Assembly: GCA_033030425.1 (NCBI GenBank)
Contig: JAUFSD010000006.1
Span: 1,736,001 to 1,800,000 of the forward strand
Source: Verpa conica
Taxonomy: Eukaryota > Ascomycota > Pezizomycetes > Pezizales > Morchellaceae
Reading direction: 5' to 3'
Length of the DNA stretch: 64,000 bases
Positions 53,851 to 64,000 of this stretch are shown here, piece after piece. The notes beneath the pieces are model-generated. The model was not told the origin of the DNA. It was given only the letters and a program-made list of their open reading frames with translations, and did no database searches. Position 1 is the stretch's first letter. Each line of letters starts with the position of its first letter. Position numbers and translations under genes: made by a program.

Positions 53851-55153
53851 CGTAGCATTCACTATTTACCTAAACCCCTAGCTCTTTAACACCAATTTAT
53901 GGATGGCGTGCATATAGCTAAAGATAGCGTATTTTTATATATAGTAGATTACTTAGAAGAAGCTAGTCTTCCACGTGCTCCTACAGCCTCTATATATACG
54001 CTTCTAGTAGAATAAGCTTCTTACACCAAAACCCGAAACATCCTTATATCTATGCTGCAGTCTATATTTCAATAATGCGTACACCCTCGTACTGAAGTGG
54101 ATGGGTGAGGTGGTAGACTGCTTAGTTGTTCTATATAGGTGTCTTAACCCTCTATATATGCCTATAGTTCTTCCTATGAAGTGTTCTCTCTAGATTGTTT
54201 TGCCTAGTCTCCGAGGCATCATAATTCCTCATTAGTAAGGCCATTTCCTATTTTGGAAGTCTTCCTTCAGCGTCTTGCAACCCTTCGAGTGATATCCCAT
54301 GAATAAATAGACACTTCGATCATGTCATTTAGAGATTTTTTCTTTTTAAGACAATAGGATCTATCGAAGTAGTTAGTAGCCCCATAATGATAACTTCGAA
54401 TAGTAGGTGTTTCTTAGATAGGAAAGATTAAAATAGCAGATAAATACAGAACTAGACTCGATCCTTCTTTACATTTCATCATAGCAATTGCTCACTGATC
54501 GTGGTAGCATTTTATAGAGACCTATACCCATGCCGTATTAATTTCAAACCCCTTATAGATTCGAACACCATCCACCACACTACTGGCCCGAGTTAAACTG
54601 AAGAGCCAGCCATTCATGGGCTTCAGCCTATTCTCACGGGCTATTCCCCTTCTACAAGACATACAGCCATCCTAGCTGCCACTACCGACGCTAATACAGG
54701 AGCTTCATTAGTTACCCTCCTAAAAACCCATGTATGTGCCGTTCCCGTTTTGTTCTATACTCATAAAACCCATGTAGGCCGCTCATGGGGTGTAGAAATA
54801 AAGTAATATGGCTATAATTACCCTCAGCCGAGTTACTCACTGGAGGGTAAGCCGGAAGAGGAGCCAATTGATTTTGTTATTACGCATGGCCAGTGTAGTT
54901 ATGGGGGAACTGGGGGTATAGGGTAATATGTAGTTATGGAGCCAACTTTATTACTCTCTTATAGAATTTGCTCATAATCCAACCCTACCCTATTGTGACT
55001 TGTTTGAATGTGACGAAATGCCCTAGCTATTCATTCCTCCGTAGTGATAAGTTCAACGCGCTAGTTTAGTCCGGCTTAAATAATTATCCGATGACCCAAT
55101 ACGGTTGAAATTGACACTAAATACGTCCTCCTTGACTTTTCATTTGTTCAAAC

Positions 55154-55276
55154 AGGCCAAACATCAATATCAAAGAACATAAAAACTCAATTTATGTAGG
55201 TATTACTGATGAAGGCGCTGCTGATAAGCTCCGTGGCCTTGGTAGTGATTTTAACGTACCGAGTGATACGTTGTGA
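55154..55276 (+). other. coding-like fragment of unknown origin
   Basis: An open segment after an acceptor-like TTCAAACAG encodes KNSIYVGITDEGAADKLRGL then GSDFNVPSDTL before a TGA. The composition is protein-like against AT-rich noise, but there is no start, no partner exon and no recognised family. It is probably the last piece of a decayed gene. Confidence 0.25.
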
Positions 55277-55787
55277 CGGATATACTAGGATTAGTATAGT
55301 GGGAGAATATAAAGTTAAAGATTACTTTAATTTGTAAAACTTTATTACGCGTATGTTTTGTACAAGCTCTTACCGGTTGTAATTGTAGCGTTCAAAAAAG
55401 GTTTTTAGTAGGCTACGCTTTGTGCTTGAAACTTTGGACAAGCCTTCTTTAGGCTAATCTGTACGTTGTTACATACCTAAATGCATATATTCTTAATCTG
55501 TTATCCTAATACCTTCCCAGTACTCGTAAATATTATCCAGTACACGAGAATTTACCAAGGATGAAACAGTATCGGGTGGAACAAAATTTTTTGTAACAGG
55601 ATTATGAGATCGGTAGTGGTGATGATGAATTTTATATATACAGGCTACTTCTTTGATAATATAGCGAGGACTCTGGAAGAGTGTGGGGTAGTCATCAGAA
55701 CAGGGGGGGTCTCTACCGGTGACAAGTAAAATACGAGTCAAGAAGCACAGTTGAAGAAAAAGTAGATACAAAGGTACTTGTTTTCCC

Positions 55788-55823
55788 CTCTGAGCTCCAT
55801 GTACTTATAATTAATTCATTCAT
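55788..55823 (+). mobile_element. ultra-short LINE 3'-end insertion (36 bp), decayed TSD
   Basis: The segment begins CCTCTGAGCTCCATGTACTT and ends in TTAATTCATTCA. The CTCCATGTACTTAT block matches both the 8.3-kb LINE and the 6.0-kb copy. Flanks TACTTGTTTTCC (just before) and TACTTATTATCC (just after) agree at 10 of 12 bases, suggesting an older insertion. Confidence 0.6.
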
Positions 55824-58800
55824 ACTTATTATCCTCACAAGATTCGCAAAAATATCTTATTTGTAATATGAATGATGGTCGCTAGAGACACGGTAAGGGA
55901 TAAATAGCATCGGGGTACATTTAGTAGCTAAATCTCTAGTTGAAGGTTTCATACTAGTGAGTCTAGTAGCAACCTTGTTCCCAGTACCAGACGTATCACA
56001 CATAGTGTACCGTATTAACTGGAAGTACTCTTAATAGCGCTACGTGGCTAAAACCAAGTGAGTAGAAGACCTTGCTGAGAATTGTGTTCCCTCCCCTCCT
56101 GTTTCCCTTTACTCAACTAGGGGTAGAAAATACCTTTATAGGTCAGGTTGTTACTATTTATTTCAACCCTTAGCGCAGTTATGAGTACCGCTAGTTAATA
56201 CGATATTATGCGTGCGTATCTAGAAACTTAACTCGGTCCGGTGAGCTTACACTTATTAAATAATTATACCCGATACGACGCCCGCAAGAGTGATCTTTAC
56301 CAAGCAGAGAATCCCATGCCTTGAGCAAATTAGCTAGTTATAATTCTTCACTTCATTCAGGGAGAAAAACCCTGCTGAAAGTAGTGCCTCCTCCCAGTGG
56401 TTTGTAGGGAGGATAAAACAAGAGAGAACAAGGGAACCCCAAGAGCTCCTAGCTGTTATATCCCGAGCCTTAACCTTTAAGGCCTTGCGCTCGGGTCCGC
56501 AGATCGGAAGACTACTCTTTCCTCTAGAAATTGACCTGTCGAAGAAGGGTATTTATTTTGCTTTTTTTATAACAGCAATATATAGGTCCAGCAGGCAGCT
56601 CTCTATCTCTACTTAGTCACTACATTTGAACCTAGCGGAGACTAACCTAGCTACTTCCACATATAGGGACATACTAATATTACTAATATACACAGGAGAT
56701 TACGTTTCAGTGAGTTTCTTAAATGCTCGGTAGAACCATTTAGGTGTGAACAACTAGCTGGAAAAAATTCACTCCTCCCTTAGTTACAGCCAAGGTAAGA
56801 ACTCAATAAAACAATTGGTAGTCTAGGCAGAGATTCCACTTATACGATATATATGGAAACTTAATCACACAAGAATTCTCTAGGAGATAAAATTATCCTG
56901 TCACATTTCTGACCGATATACTTAACATTACTCACCTCTGCAGGTGCTAAAGTATGGCTAGAGACCTTAGTAAGCCCTATCTCAGAAACCTTACTTATAG
57001 CAGGGGTATACTAGATCATAGAAGTTACTGTAATCAAAACGCTCTTAACACTCCCGATAGTAAAAACCCAACTCCTAACTCCATATAGCTAACCCAACGC
57101 ACCCCCAGCATCAAGTCCCAGATCTTCCCGCACATACCTTCTAGCATTCCTCCCCCCCCCCTGGTTATTGGTGGCGGCTCTTTGTATCTGAGCTGACAAG
57201 ATCAAAACCTTATCTCCGAGCGAGTTACAAACTATCAATACCCCGATTCGATTATCTATGATACTGAACCCGCCCGTCCACTAACATAACTAACCAATAA
57301 TACACTCCACCGCGCATACAATACATACGTATTCAACACCGCGGTATCTCCGAAAGAAAGAAAGAAAGAAAGAAAAAGAACAACATCAAGAAAGGTCATC
57401 GTTACACCACACCCGTGTATCCTCATCTCATCTCATCAATACAGTCCAGTTTACAAAGTTTACGTATTTACATCTATATAGCTCTCCGGGCGCTTGGGCC
57501 CCATAATCTAGGCAACCATCCAGCGGGTAATATCAAGTGTGTGTGGAAAAAAAAAAAAACCAACAAACTATATAGAGAGAGAGAGAGATAGCGATTTGTA
57601 TTACTTTATTGATACTTGGCCAAGTACCCTATGTACGTACTCCAATCATTAAAGCACGTGTTTGTTGTGTTACACCCATAACAACAGCCCTGTACGCGTC
57701 CATAATGGGTACATACATGGGGGAGTAGGACAGGATAGGACAGGATAGGACTTGGCCGAGATAGGCTCGAGAAGGATTATTTTTTTTCTTTCTTTCTGCT
57801 GGTAGATATTCCCGATTCGTCTCATCTGGCCCGTAATCGACTAGATCGATTGGTCAAACTTAATACTTTCCCCCCCCCCCCTCCTCCCTCCCCCCGCTCT
57901 CTTCTCTATCTCTATCCCCCCTGCTTCGGGTCTTGCCTGATTGGCTTGTGTGATTTTTCCGGCATGAACAGTGACTGAAGGGGAGAAGAAGAAGGGGGGG
58001 GAAAAAAGGCGTTGGAGCGCTCCTTGACAGGATCGACGGAAATTTCGGGAAACTAGTTGTATTAATATCGGTACCGGCCCGACGATGCAGAGCTGAATCT
58101 ATATATATGTGGGTTAAAAAAGTTGCTTATAATAACACATCTCTATATCAAAATGCGAAAAAAGAAAAAACACATACATGGCGTTTCGCTCAGAATGCCG
58201 GATGTAAATCAGGGACTTTTATCAAAAAAAAAAAAACCAAATACTTGTTGTCTCAGTAGAGTAAGCTACATGGGGGGGGTTTTTTTTTTTTTAATCTTCT
58301 TCCCCCCTCTCTCCTAAGGCTCTAATCGGATTAGTAGTTCTAATCACACCGGGACTAACCGTGTTCGAACTGCCGCGTTTGTCGATTATGTTGCAAGTTA
58401 CATACATATATGTAAGATAACTATGAGGGGAGGGAAGGGGATGGGGATGGGGGGGGGTGAAGAATCGGTAGTTCGCTTCATCCTAGCGACCAGGGGAAAG
58501 AACTTGATGTTGAAAAGAAGAAAAAAACGGTCAATCACAAACGGCTTTTTTTTCTCTACCTCCCCGACCCCCTGGCCTGTATTACTGTAAAAAAAAAAAC
58601 TTAAAAAAACTTCCTTAATAGGAGTTTTTTCTTTCTTTCTTTCTTTTTAGTCTGATTACATAAAACAAGCGATGGTAGCGATTAACCTGTGGGGGGGGAG
58701 GGAAGAAAAAACCCGGGGTAACCCCACAAACAAGCAATTTTCATTTGTACTGCTTCCCTCGGTCGGTTCTGATTAGGATCGCGATCCGATCGTCATCGTG

Positions 58801-61560
58801 AAACGCTTCCAGCATATGCAGTAATAACTTGAACAAGAAACAACATGGTGTACGTATGCCGAGGTACCAGAGATAGAGAAGAGAGAGGAGAGAGAGGGGG
58901 AGGTGCTTGTAAAGGCGGCGAGTTAAGCTACGCGGGGGGAAGGTGGGAAAGAGAAAGAAAAGCACAAACATATGATTATGCACAAACCCTGCCTGCTAAA
59001 CAAGAGATTGTACAAACTGTAGGGTTAGGGCTTCACGAATCCTCACTCGTGTTGAAAAGCTTGAGACAAACCTCTGAGACCAACACCACTATAGAGATCT
59101 CTTACACTCGGGCTACCTGGTGCCCCAAGTCTCTCTCTCTCCTTTGCTTCCCCCTTTCTTCCTTCGCCCCTTCCTCCCCCACACATACGCGCTAACTACT
59201 CATGTTTCGGTACCCCGCGTGACCCCACGTTCAGCCCCCTCGGGCAAGCAGAACCTAAAAAGCCCACCCGCTGGTAACGGTGCCGACCTAGCCCTTCCAC
59301 AACTCGATTGGCCAATCCCGTTCCCCAGCTTGCCGTGAGTACCGCGTAAGGGTAACGATAATTCCGCACGTGCCAGCTACAACTACTTAACTAGCCAACT
59401 ATATAGCCAACCAACCAGCCAGCCCTCACCAACGTGTCCACAAGAAGGAGCTCTCTCCCCCATAGGTATTTCGAATTCCAACATTACTAAATGGAGTAGC
59501 GTACATGCAACGCTAGAATCCAGTACGTACACCTCCCTAGATAAGTTAAGAATCTGCCCGACCTCCCGGGATCATAGATTCGCCTAGTCCCGCCTACCGC
59601 TGCGCCGAGTCTGCACGTACTCTATTAAACGCTCTACGTGTTCCTGGGATTAGGCAGGGACGCGTACGATGATCTCGGCGCTCGCTGGTATTTCCCTGCC
59701 TGTCAACTGCTAAAGTTTTCCCGGGCTCGGCGGCCAAGGTCTGGGCGACGGTAGGGGGAGCTTGGCGGTATGCTAAAGGGGGGGGGAGTATTACATGTAG
59801 TTATCGAAGGACACCTTGTATCAGTTGCTGAGCGAATGATTGTGGTTAAAAAGACTTGCCGTGTTGTAGAAGTGTATAATCGAATGACTATAAGTTTTTA
59901 TTTATACAATCGTATGTTTTATGCACTGAGGTTTAGGTCCATATTGATACGCTGATTTTGAGTGCAGAATAAAACTGAGGGGAGGTTTCTTTTTTAGCCG
60001 GTAGGGTTATCTATGGGCTTACCTGGCAATGATATTTTTGTCACTTTTAAAAAAGAGGATTGTAATCAACCTCCCTTGCTCTGGTTGGGCACGACGTATC
60101 ACTCGAGGGGAACGTCGATCCAAAAAAGTGCTAGAAGGTTCGCCCATCGAGTTCATCTCTACCCCAGCGCTTAACATCTACCCTTGCTCTGTCTCTCTTA
60201 TGCTTATTAGATACCGGTATTAGAGGACTACGTCACCAGAATCCGTAATCATTTGCAAGAAGAGTCTAGCCATCAAGGTTAAAATGTCTCGGCGCGGACA
60301 AGACGGGTTATCTAACGTTACTTGGCACTCGGCCGTGGTTTATCGGTCGGTTTTCCTTTCTTTTTCTTACCGCTACGGGTAGGTAGGGCAGGGGGGTACT
60401 CACGGATGTCACGCAGACAAGACACGGTTATCAGTTCGCGTTCGGATTCGGGGGGGGTGGCCACGGTATGCAGGAGCAAAGCAATAATTGTGGGCCCTTG
60501 TATTATTATTATTTTTTCCCTTAGCTGCGAGACGGGCGAAGAAGAGGCGAACTTTGAATTCGGTCCGCTTGCGAAAGACTCTCGGTCCGCTTTCCCTAAG
60601 GGAGAGCAGTGGGAAGAAGAAGGGGAAAAAAAAATAACAGTCTGAAGTAACCACGTATGGAGAGCCCCCCTTCCCAAGAGTCATCGTTCTCGAATCGTAC
60701 CCAGCCCTCCCAAAAAAGAATTTCGTTTGAAGGTGCCCTTTATCGCCAAACATCCAAATGGTGCTGGTGTCTCAGCCGGAAAAAGATAATCCAACAAAAC
60801 TATAATTTGCACACCCCCGCTTTCCCTTGGTTTGAGCAACGCGAAGAGAACGAATTGATTGCACTGCCCCCATTGTTTTTTCTTGGCCTGCGTGTATGAC
60901 TGCCGAAGTTGTGTATGGCCAAGAGTCCAAGAGATGTAGGCCAAGAGGCACCAGGGCTCTGGAGGTGGTGCGTGGGAACGAACCGAACGGGAGGGTAGCG
61001 GTTGTAGTGGAATGAGCACGTGCTGCAGTTGCTGTGATTGTAACGGGATGAAATCTACGACATGTAAAGGGATTTTTTTTGCGGGGAGGTAGAGACGGCG
61101 AAACAGGCGAAAGAGGTGAAGGGGAACGGAGGAGGAGGACAGAAGGGAGAAGTTATCGTGAAGCGACAACAGAGGTGGACTAAGGCAGCTTGCGGATCAG
61201 ATAAAGGATTGGGTAGGATCGGGGGGGGGACGAACCCCTGCCAATGTGTAAAGGGAGGTCATCACGTTCTGCATGGCTAGATGACGCTGCTCTATGGGGG
61301 GGAGCTGCTGCGTGTCTTAGTCAATCCAGAACGCCGGAAGCAGAAGCAGAAGCAGGTGGTGTGAGATGAAGAGCAAACGAGGAGTGTAACTGTACATATG
61401 CAAACTACACTGATAGCGGTGCAGTAGACTCTAGGTACTTTACAGACCACCCACGCTCTTTTTCTTGTGGGATGGAAGGGGGGGGGTCTTTTTGCTATCC
61501 CATTAATTCCCTGTTGCTTTCTACATACTTTCTGTTGCTTGCTGCCTAGAATTAGTGGTC
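55824..61560. other. 5.7-kb gene desert with simple repeats
   Basis: No supported gene. From 55.8 to 57.2 kb the DNA is AT-rich. Beyond that it has many microsatellites: (GAAA)n at about 57353-57375, (GA)n at 57574-57589, (GGATAGGACA)n at 57730-57750, and poly-C or poly-G runs at 57871-57880, 58273-58280 and 58691-58699. From 59.1 to 59.8 kb it is GC-richer without frames of note. Frames at 58741-58983, 58845-59195 and 60318-60900 overlap one another on both strands and have no motifs. Confidence 0.4.
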
Positions 61561-62564
61561 TTCCGCGCACTGCGCTTGGAGGACTATTGCTGCTGCTGCT
61601 GTGCTGCTGCTGCTGCTTGCTGTCTGGCAGGAAGCAGGCGTTTTTTTTCTTCTTTTATGTCACCCGTCCATCTTGCCTTTGTTTGCATCGTGCAATCGAC
61701 TTCGTTGCCTTACTCACCGGCATTGATCTTGCATGAGAGGAATTTCAAAGAAAAAACTGTAGCAAAAAAAAACACCTGTTAATCGAATTACCCGTTCCCA
61801 TAGCTCGGACAAAGTGCGGGTTGTTTCGGTGGGGCTTTTCTTCGTTTTCTCTACATAAGCCGAGAACAGAAAAGACGCACCTTTCTTGTTGCGTCTCAAG
61901 CTCCACCCCCCCAGGCTCCAGGCCCCAGACCCCCCCTCCAGGCACTCGGGCGCCACTAGATAAAGCAGCAGCAAGTAGACAGTCGAGCAGGCATATCCTC
62001 CTTTCTCGGCGAGACTCTGATCTTCGTCATCAGTCCACCTCCCGCACCCACTTTGCTTGTTTGTCAAACCACCACCGACTGCTCTCGGCATTCAAATTAG
62101 ATCCAAGAGCTCTCTTCTCTTCACGGCCAAACCTCTTTATCTTCTGGTCAGCCCTCTCTCTTCTACTTTCCCTCTCTTTTGCATCCTCACGGCCGCTGCC
62201 AGAGAACGGACTATCATATCTCTCCCCCTCCATCCCAGTCCGTTTCCCACAAGATTTTCCCGCTGCCTCCTGCTGCCCGCATACCTACCAGCAGCAACGT
62301 TATCATCATCCATTCATTTTCACAACGACATCATATTGCTTTTGCATAAAGCAGCCCCATCGTCTGCTCATTTAGAAGGTAAAGAAAGCTCTTCTCAACC
62401 CCCCCACCATCATCACCATTACTATACTACTACCTTAAGCCATCCCCCGTTCTATTTCTCGCTGGTCTCATTTCTCTCTTGACCGCTCCAATTCATCAAT
62501 CACCTCATACCAGTAACTGACAATATTCTAGTGCCACTTAATACTAGGGATTCGATTTGCCACA
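61561..62564 (+). promoter_or_regulatory. pyrimidine-rich promoter / 5' leader of the USP gene
   Basis: One kilobase rich in C and T leads to the ATG at 62565. A (TGC)n trinucleotide run lies at about 61587-61617. Small upstream ATG frames occur, so translation of the downstream gene could be leader-controlled. A GGTAAAG at 62379 could be the donor of a 5' UTR intron. Confidence 0.4.
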
Positions 62565-64000
62565 ATGTCTCTTGAATCTGCTCTTGAAGAAGAGAGGCTC
62601 GAGATCCTTAAGCTCCTCGAAAGGCCACAGAAAAAATCCACCCACCAACATGCTTCTGGTGCATACTCGACTCCTTCCTCACCTCGGCAGCAGTACTCCT
62701 CTGTTATTCCATCACTCCACCACAGCCGTACCTCATCTCCTATTCGCGGCGCACCAATAACATCTTTAATTGACATAGCATCAGACGTACCCACAGCAAG
62801 AAGTCCAACGGCAATCACCTGGTCGTCAACAGTTACTCAAGGCGTTAATGGCAGAAACCGCCCTGAATCTGGTCTTAATCTAAATGGCGCCCCAAAATTG
62901 CTCAAGGACCGCGACAAGGCGCAACATATAAATAGTCTGACCCCGAACGAGGCCTACAGCTTCTCAATGCTGCCGTCCGTAGCGCCCCCCACCCAGCGGA
63001 AACCTCGCTCTCGCGATCCAAGTGCGACCCCTGCCGCTCGGGGGAGCCTTGGGCGACGATCAATATCTCCGGGTACAGATAAGCTCCTGCGATCGGCATC
63101 CCCTAGGTCCTCTTCGGGACGGCTATCGTCGCCAGTTCGAAATCAGGTAGTGATGGATACAGAGCCCACAATCGACCTTGGTCATGCCTATGCCCGGCTA
63201 AATGACCAAGCTCTTGCAAGTTCCGGTGGCGTGTTGGGGATGCTGCCCGAGCGGAGGCCGCTCACAAATAGCGAAGGGGAGCATATACGTGCGGGGAATG
63301 GCGAGTCGCTTACTAGCGAAGGAGGCGTTCGCTTACAGAAGGACTACGAAGGTGAAAACACAGTTGGGGATTCATCAGATGAGGAGTCGAGTAGTTTGGG
63401 AAGTTCTCCCGGAAGTGAGGAGGAAGAGAGAGAGGTAGTTAGAGGGAGACAAGGGTCAAGATCACGGTCGCGCTCAGACAGCGCAAAAGGAAAGGACGAA
63501 GATAGCGACCAGGAAGTTGGAATCCTTAAAAGTATGATTAGGAGTGTCGGTGATCCTGGCGGTGGTGTCAAGAAGAAGGGGAAGAAAGGTGGAGGTATTG
63601 ATGCAAAGAAGGGAACGGGTAGTATGCGGCGTACCAGCATGAGCTTACTGGCTGCCGCGGAAGAAGAACGTTTGTTTCCTCGGCCTGTTTCCCCATGGGT
63701 TTTAGAGTCAGGAAGCTGATTAGATCTTGACACAGGCAAGCAAGTATCAGCTAGGTACAAAGTACGCTCTTTACTACCCTCAATATCTATCACCCCCTCC
63801 AACACCACCATCCCAGGTGCAAATTCCCCTACTACAAGTCGCAGAACTGGGGTGCATCCAACCACAAATTTTGACCTACCCTCCCATAATTCTACTCCTA
63901 TGTCATCCGACACAGAAGCAGATGTCTTGGATCTTCGCCGTGCACAGCGAATGGATATGAGTGTTTCCCCAATTGTTTCAACGCCTGAATCTCAGCGCGT
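62565..64000 (+). CDS. long-tailed universal stress protein (USP) family gene, 3'-truncated by the window
   Basis: The gene starts CACAATGTCT and reads MSLESALEEERLEILKLLER, the N-terminus I associate with fungal proteins bearing a C-terminal UspA-like domain. A Ser/Pro-rich disordered region follows, with AYARLNDQALASSGGVLGML, acidic and RS-rich stretches and KSMIRSVGDPGGG. A TGA at 63717 would end it after 384 codons, but the same frame continues to the window edge with DTEADVLDLRRAQRMDMSV, the segment that precedes the USP domain in relatives. A phase-1 intron of 66 bp (63670-63735, GTTTGT to ACACAG) or 81 bp (to TATCAG at 63750) removes the TGA and keeps frame. The donor is weak. The USP domain itself lies beyond the window, so the family call is by N-terminal resemblance. 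Confidence 0.65.

Larger units (their letters stand above)
53371..55787. other. AT-rich tract with two LINE-tail insertions
   Basis: This 2.4-kb stretch is AT-rich with stops in every frame. It contains two opposed ultra-short LINE insertions and one coding-like fragment, listed separately. A minus-strand frame at 55493-55771 lacks an ATG and is not accepted. Confidence 0.45.

Noticed and set aside
58741..60900. Several overlapping frames on both strands
   Set aside because: They are mutual shadows in skewed-composition DNA, with no motif, splice pattern or consistent start.

Overview
The window is nuclear DNA from a filamentous ascomycete (Pezizomycotina). Genes carry short GT-AG introns, mostly 48-84 bp. 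Several genes are typical of that group: a PhoD-type phosphatase, an FLVCR-like MFS carrier, a large ING/PHD chromatin protein, a long-tailed universal-stress-protein gene and long disordered 'conserved fungal' proteins. Ankyrin, BTB and F-box genes plus wide AT-rich intergenic tracts with repeat relics would fit a repeat-rich Pezizomycete, but that placement is inference. There are no bacterial signatures, no CRISPR array and no convincing tRNA or rRNA gene.

Layout. At 1-5.8 kb lie the 3' part of a PhoD-like phosphatase (cut by the left edge) and a six-exon MFS gene. At 6.2-7.9 kb is an intronless gene that looks like a retropepsin-like plus RNase H-like fusion with altered catalytic residues, followed by a 5'-truncated LINE flanked by a perfect 16-bp duplication. 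At 9.4-16.3 kb are two minus-strand genes: a long disordered protein with PPGL repeats and a membrane protein with a large lumenal or extracellular domain. From 16.3 to 21.5 kb there are no intact genes, but there is an ankyrin pseudogene, a Tc1/mariner-like MITE and a small palindromic element. From 21.5 to 35.8 kb lies a group of adaptor or sensor-like genes: a BTB protein, a kinase-ankyrin-membrane fusion, a disordered conserved protein, a BTB-CUE fusion and an F-box-ankyrin protein. From 35.8 to 47.3 kb is a near gene desert with relics. At 47.3-51.9 kb are a secreted Thr/Cys-rich protein and an ING/PHD gene with a 782-bp intron. From 51.9 to 62.5 kb is a second desert, holding an F-box-ankyrin relic and very short LINE-tail insertions. 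The 5' part of a USP-domain gene closes the window.

Two threads stand out. First, one LINE family appears to have left five insertions, four of them only about 26-36 bp long, and three of those four have convincing target-site duplications. Second, BTB, F-box, ankyrin, kinase and ubiquitin-binding (CUE-like) modules cluster together, along with broken copies. This suggests a fast-evolving repertoire of ubiquitin adaptors and sensors. Exon limits were read by eye from splice consensus and frame continuity; transcripts would settle them.
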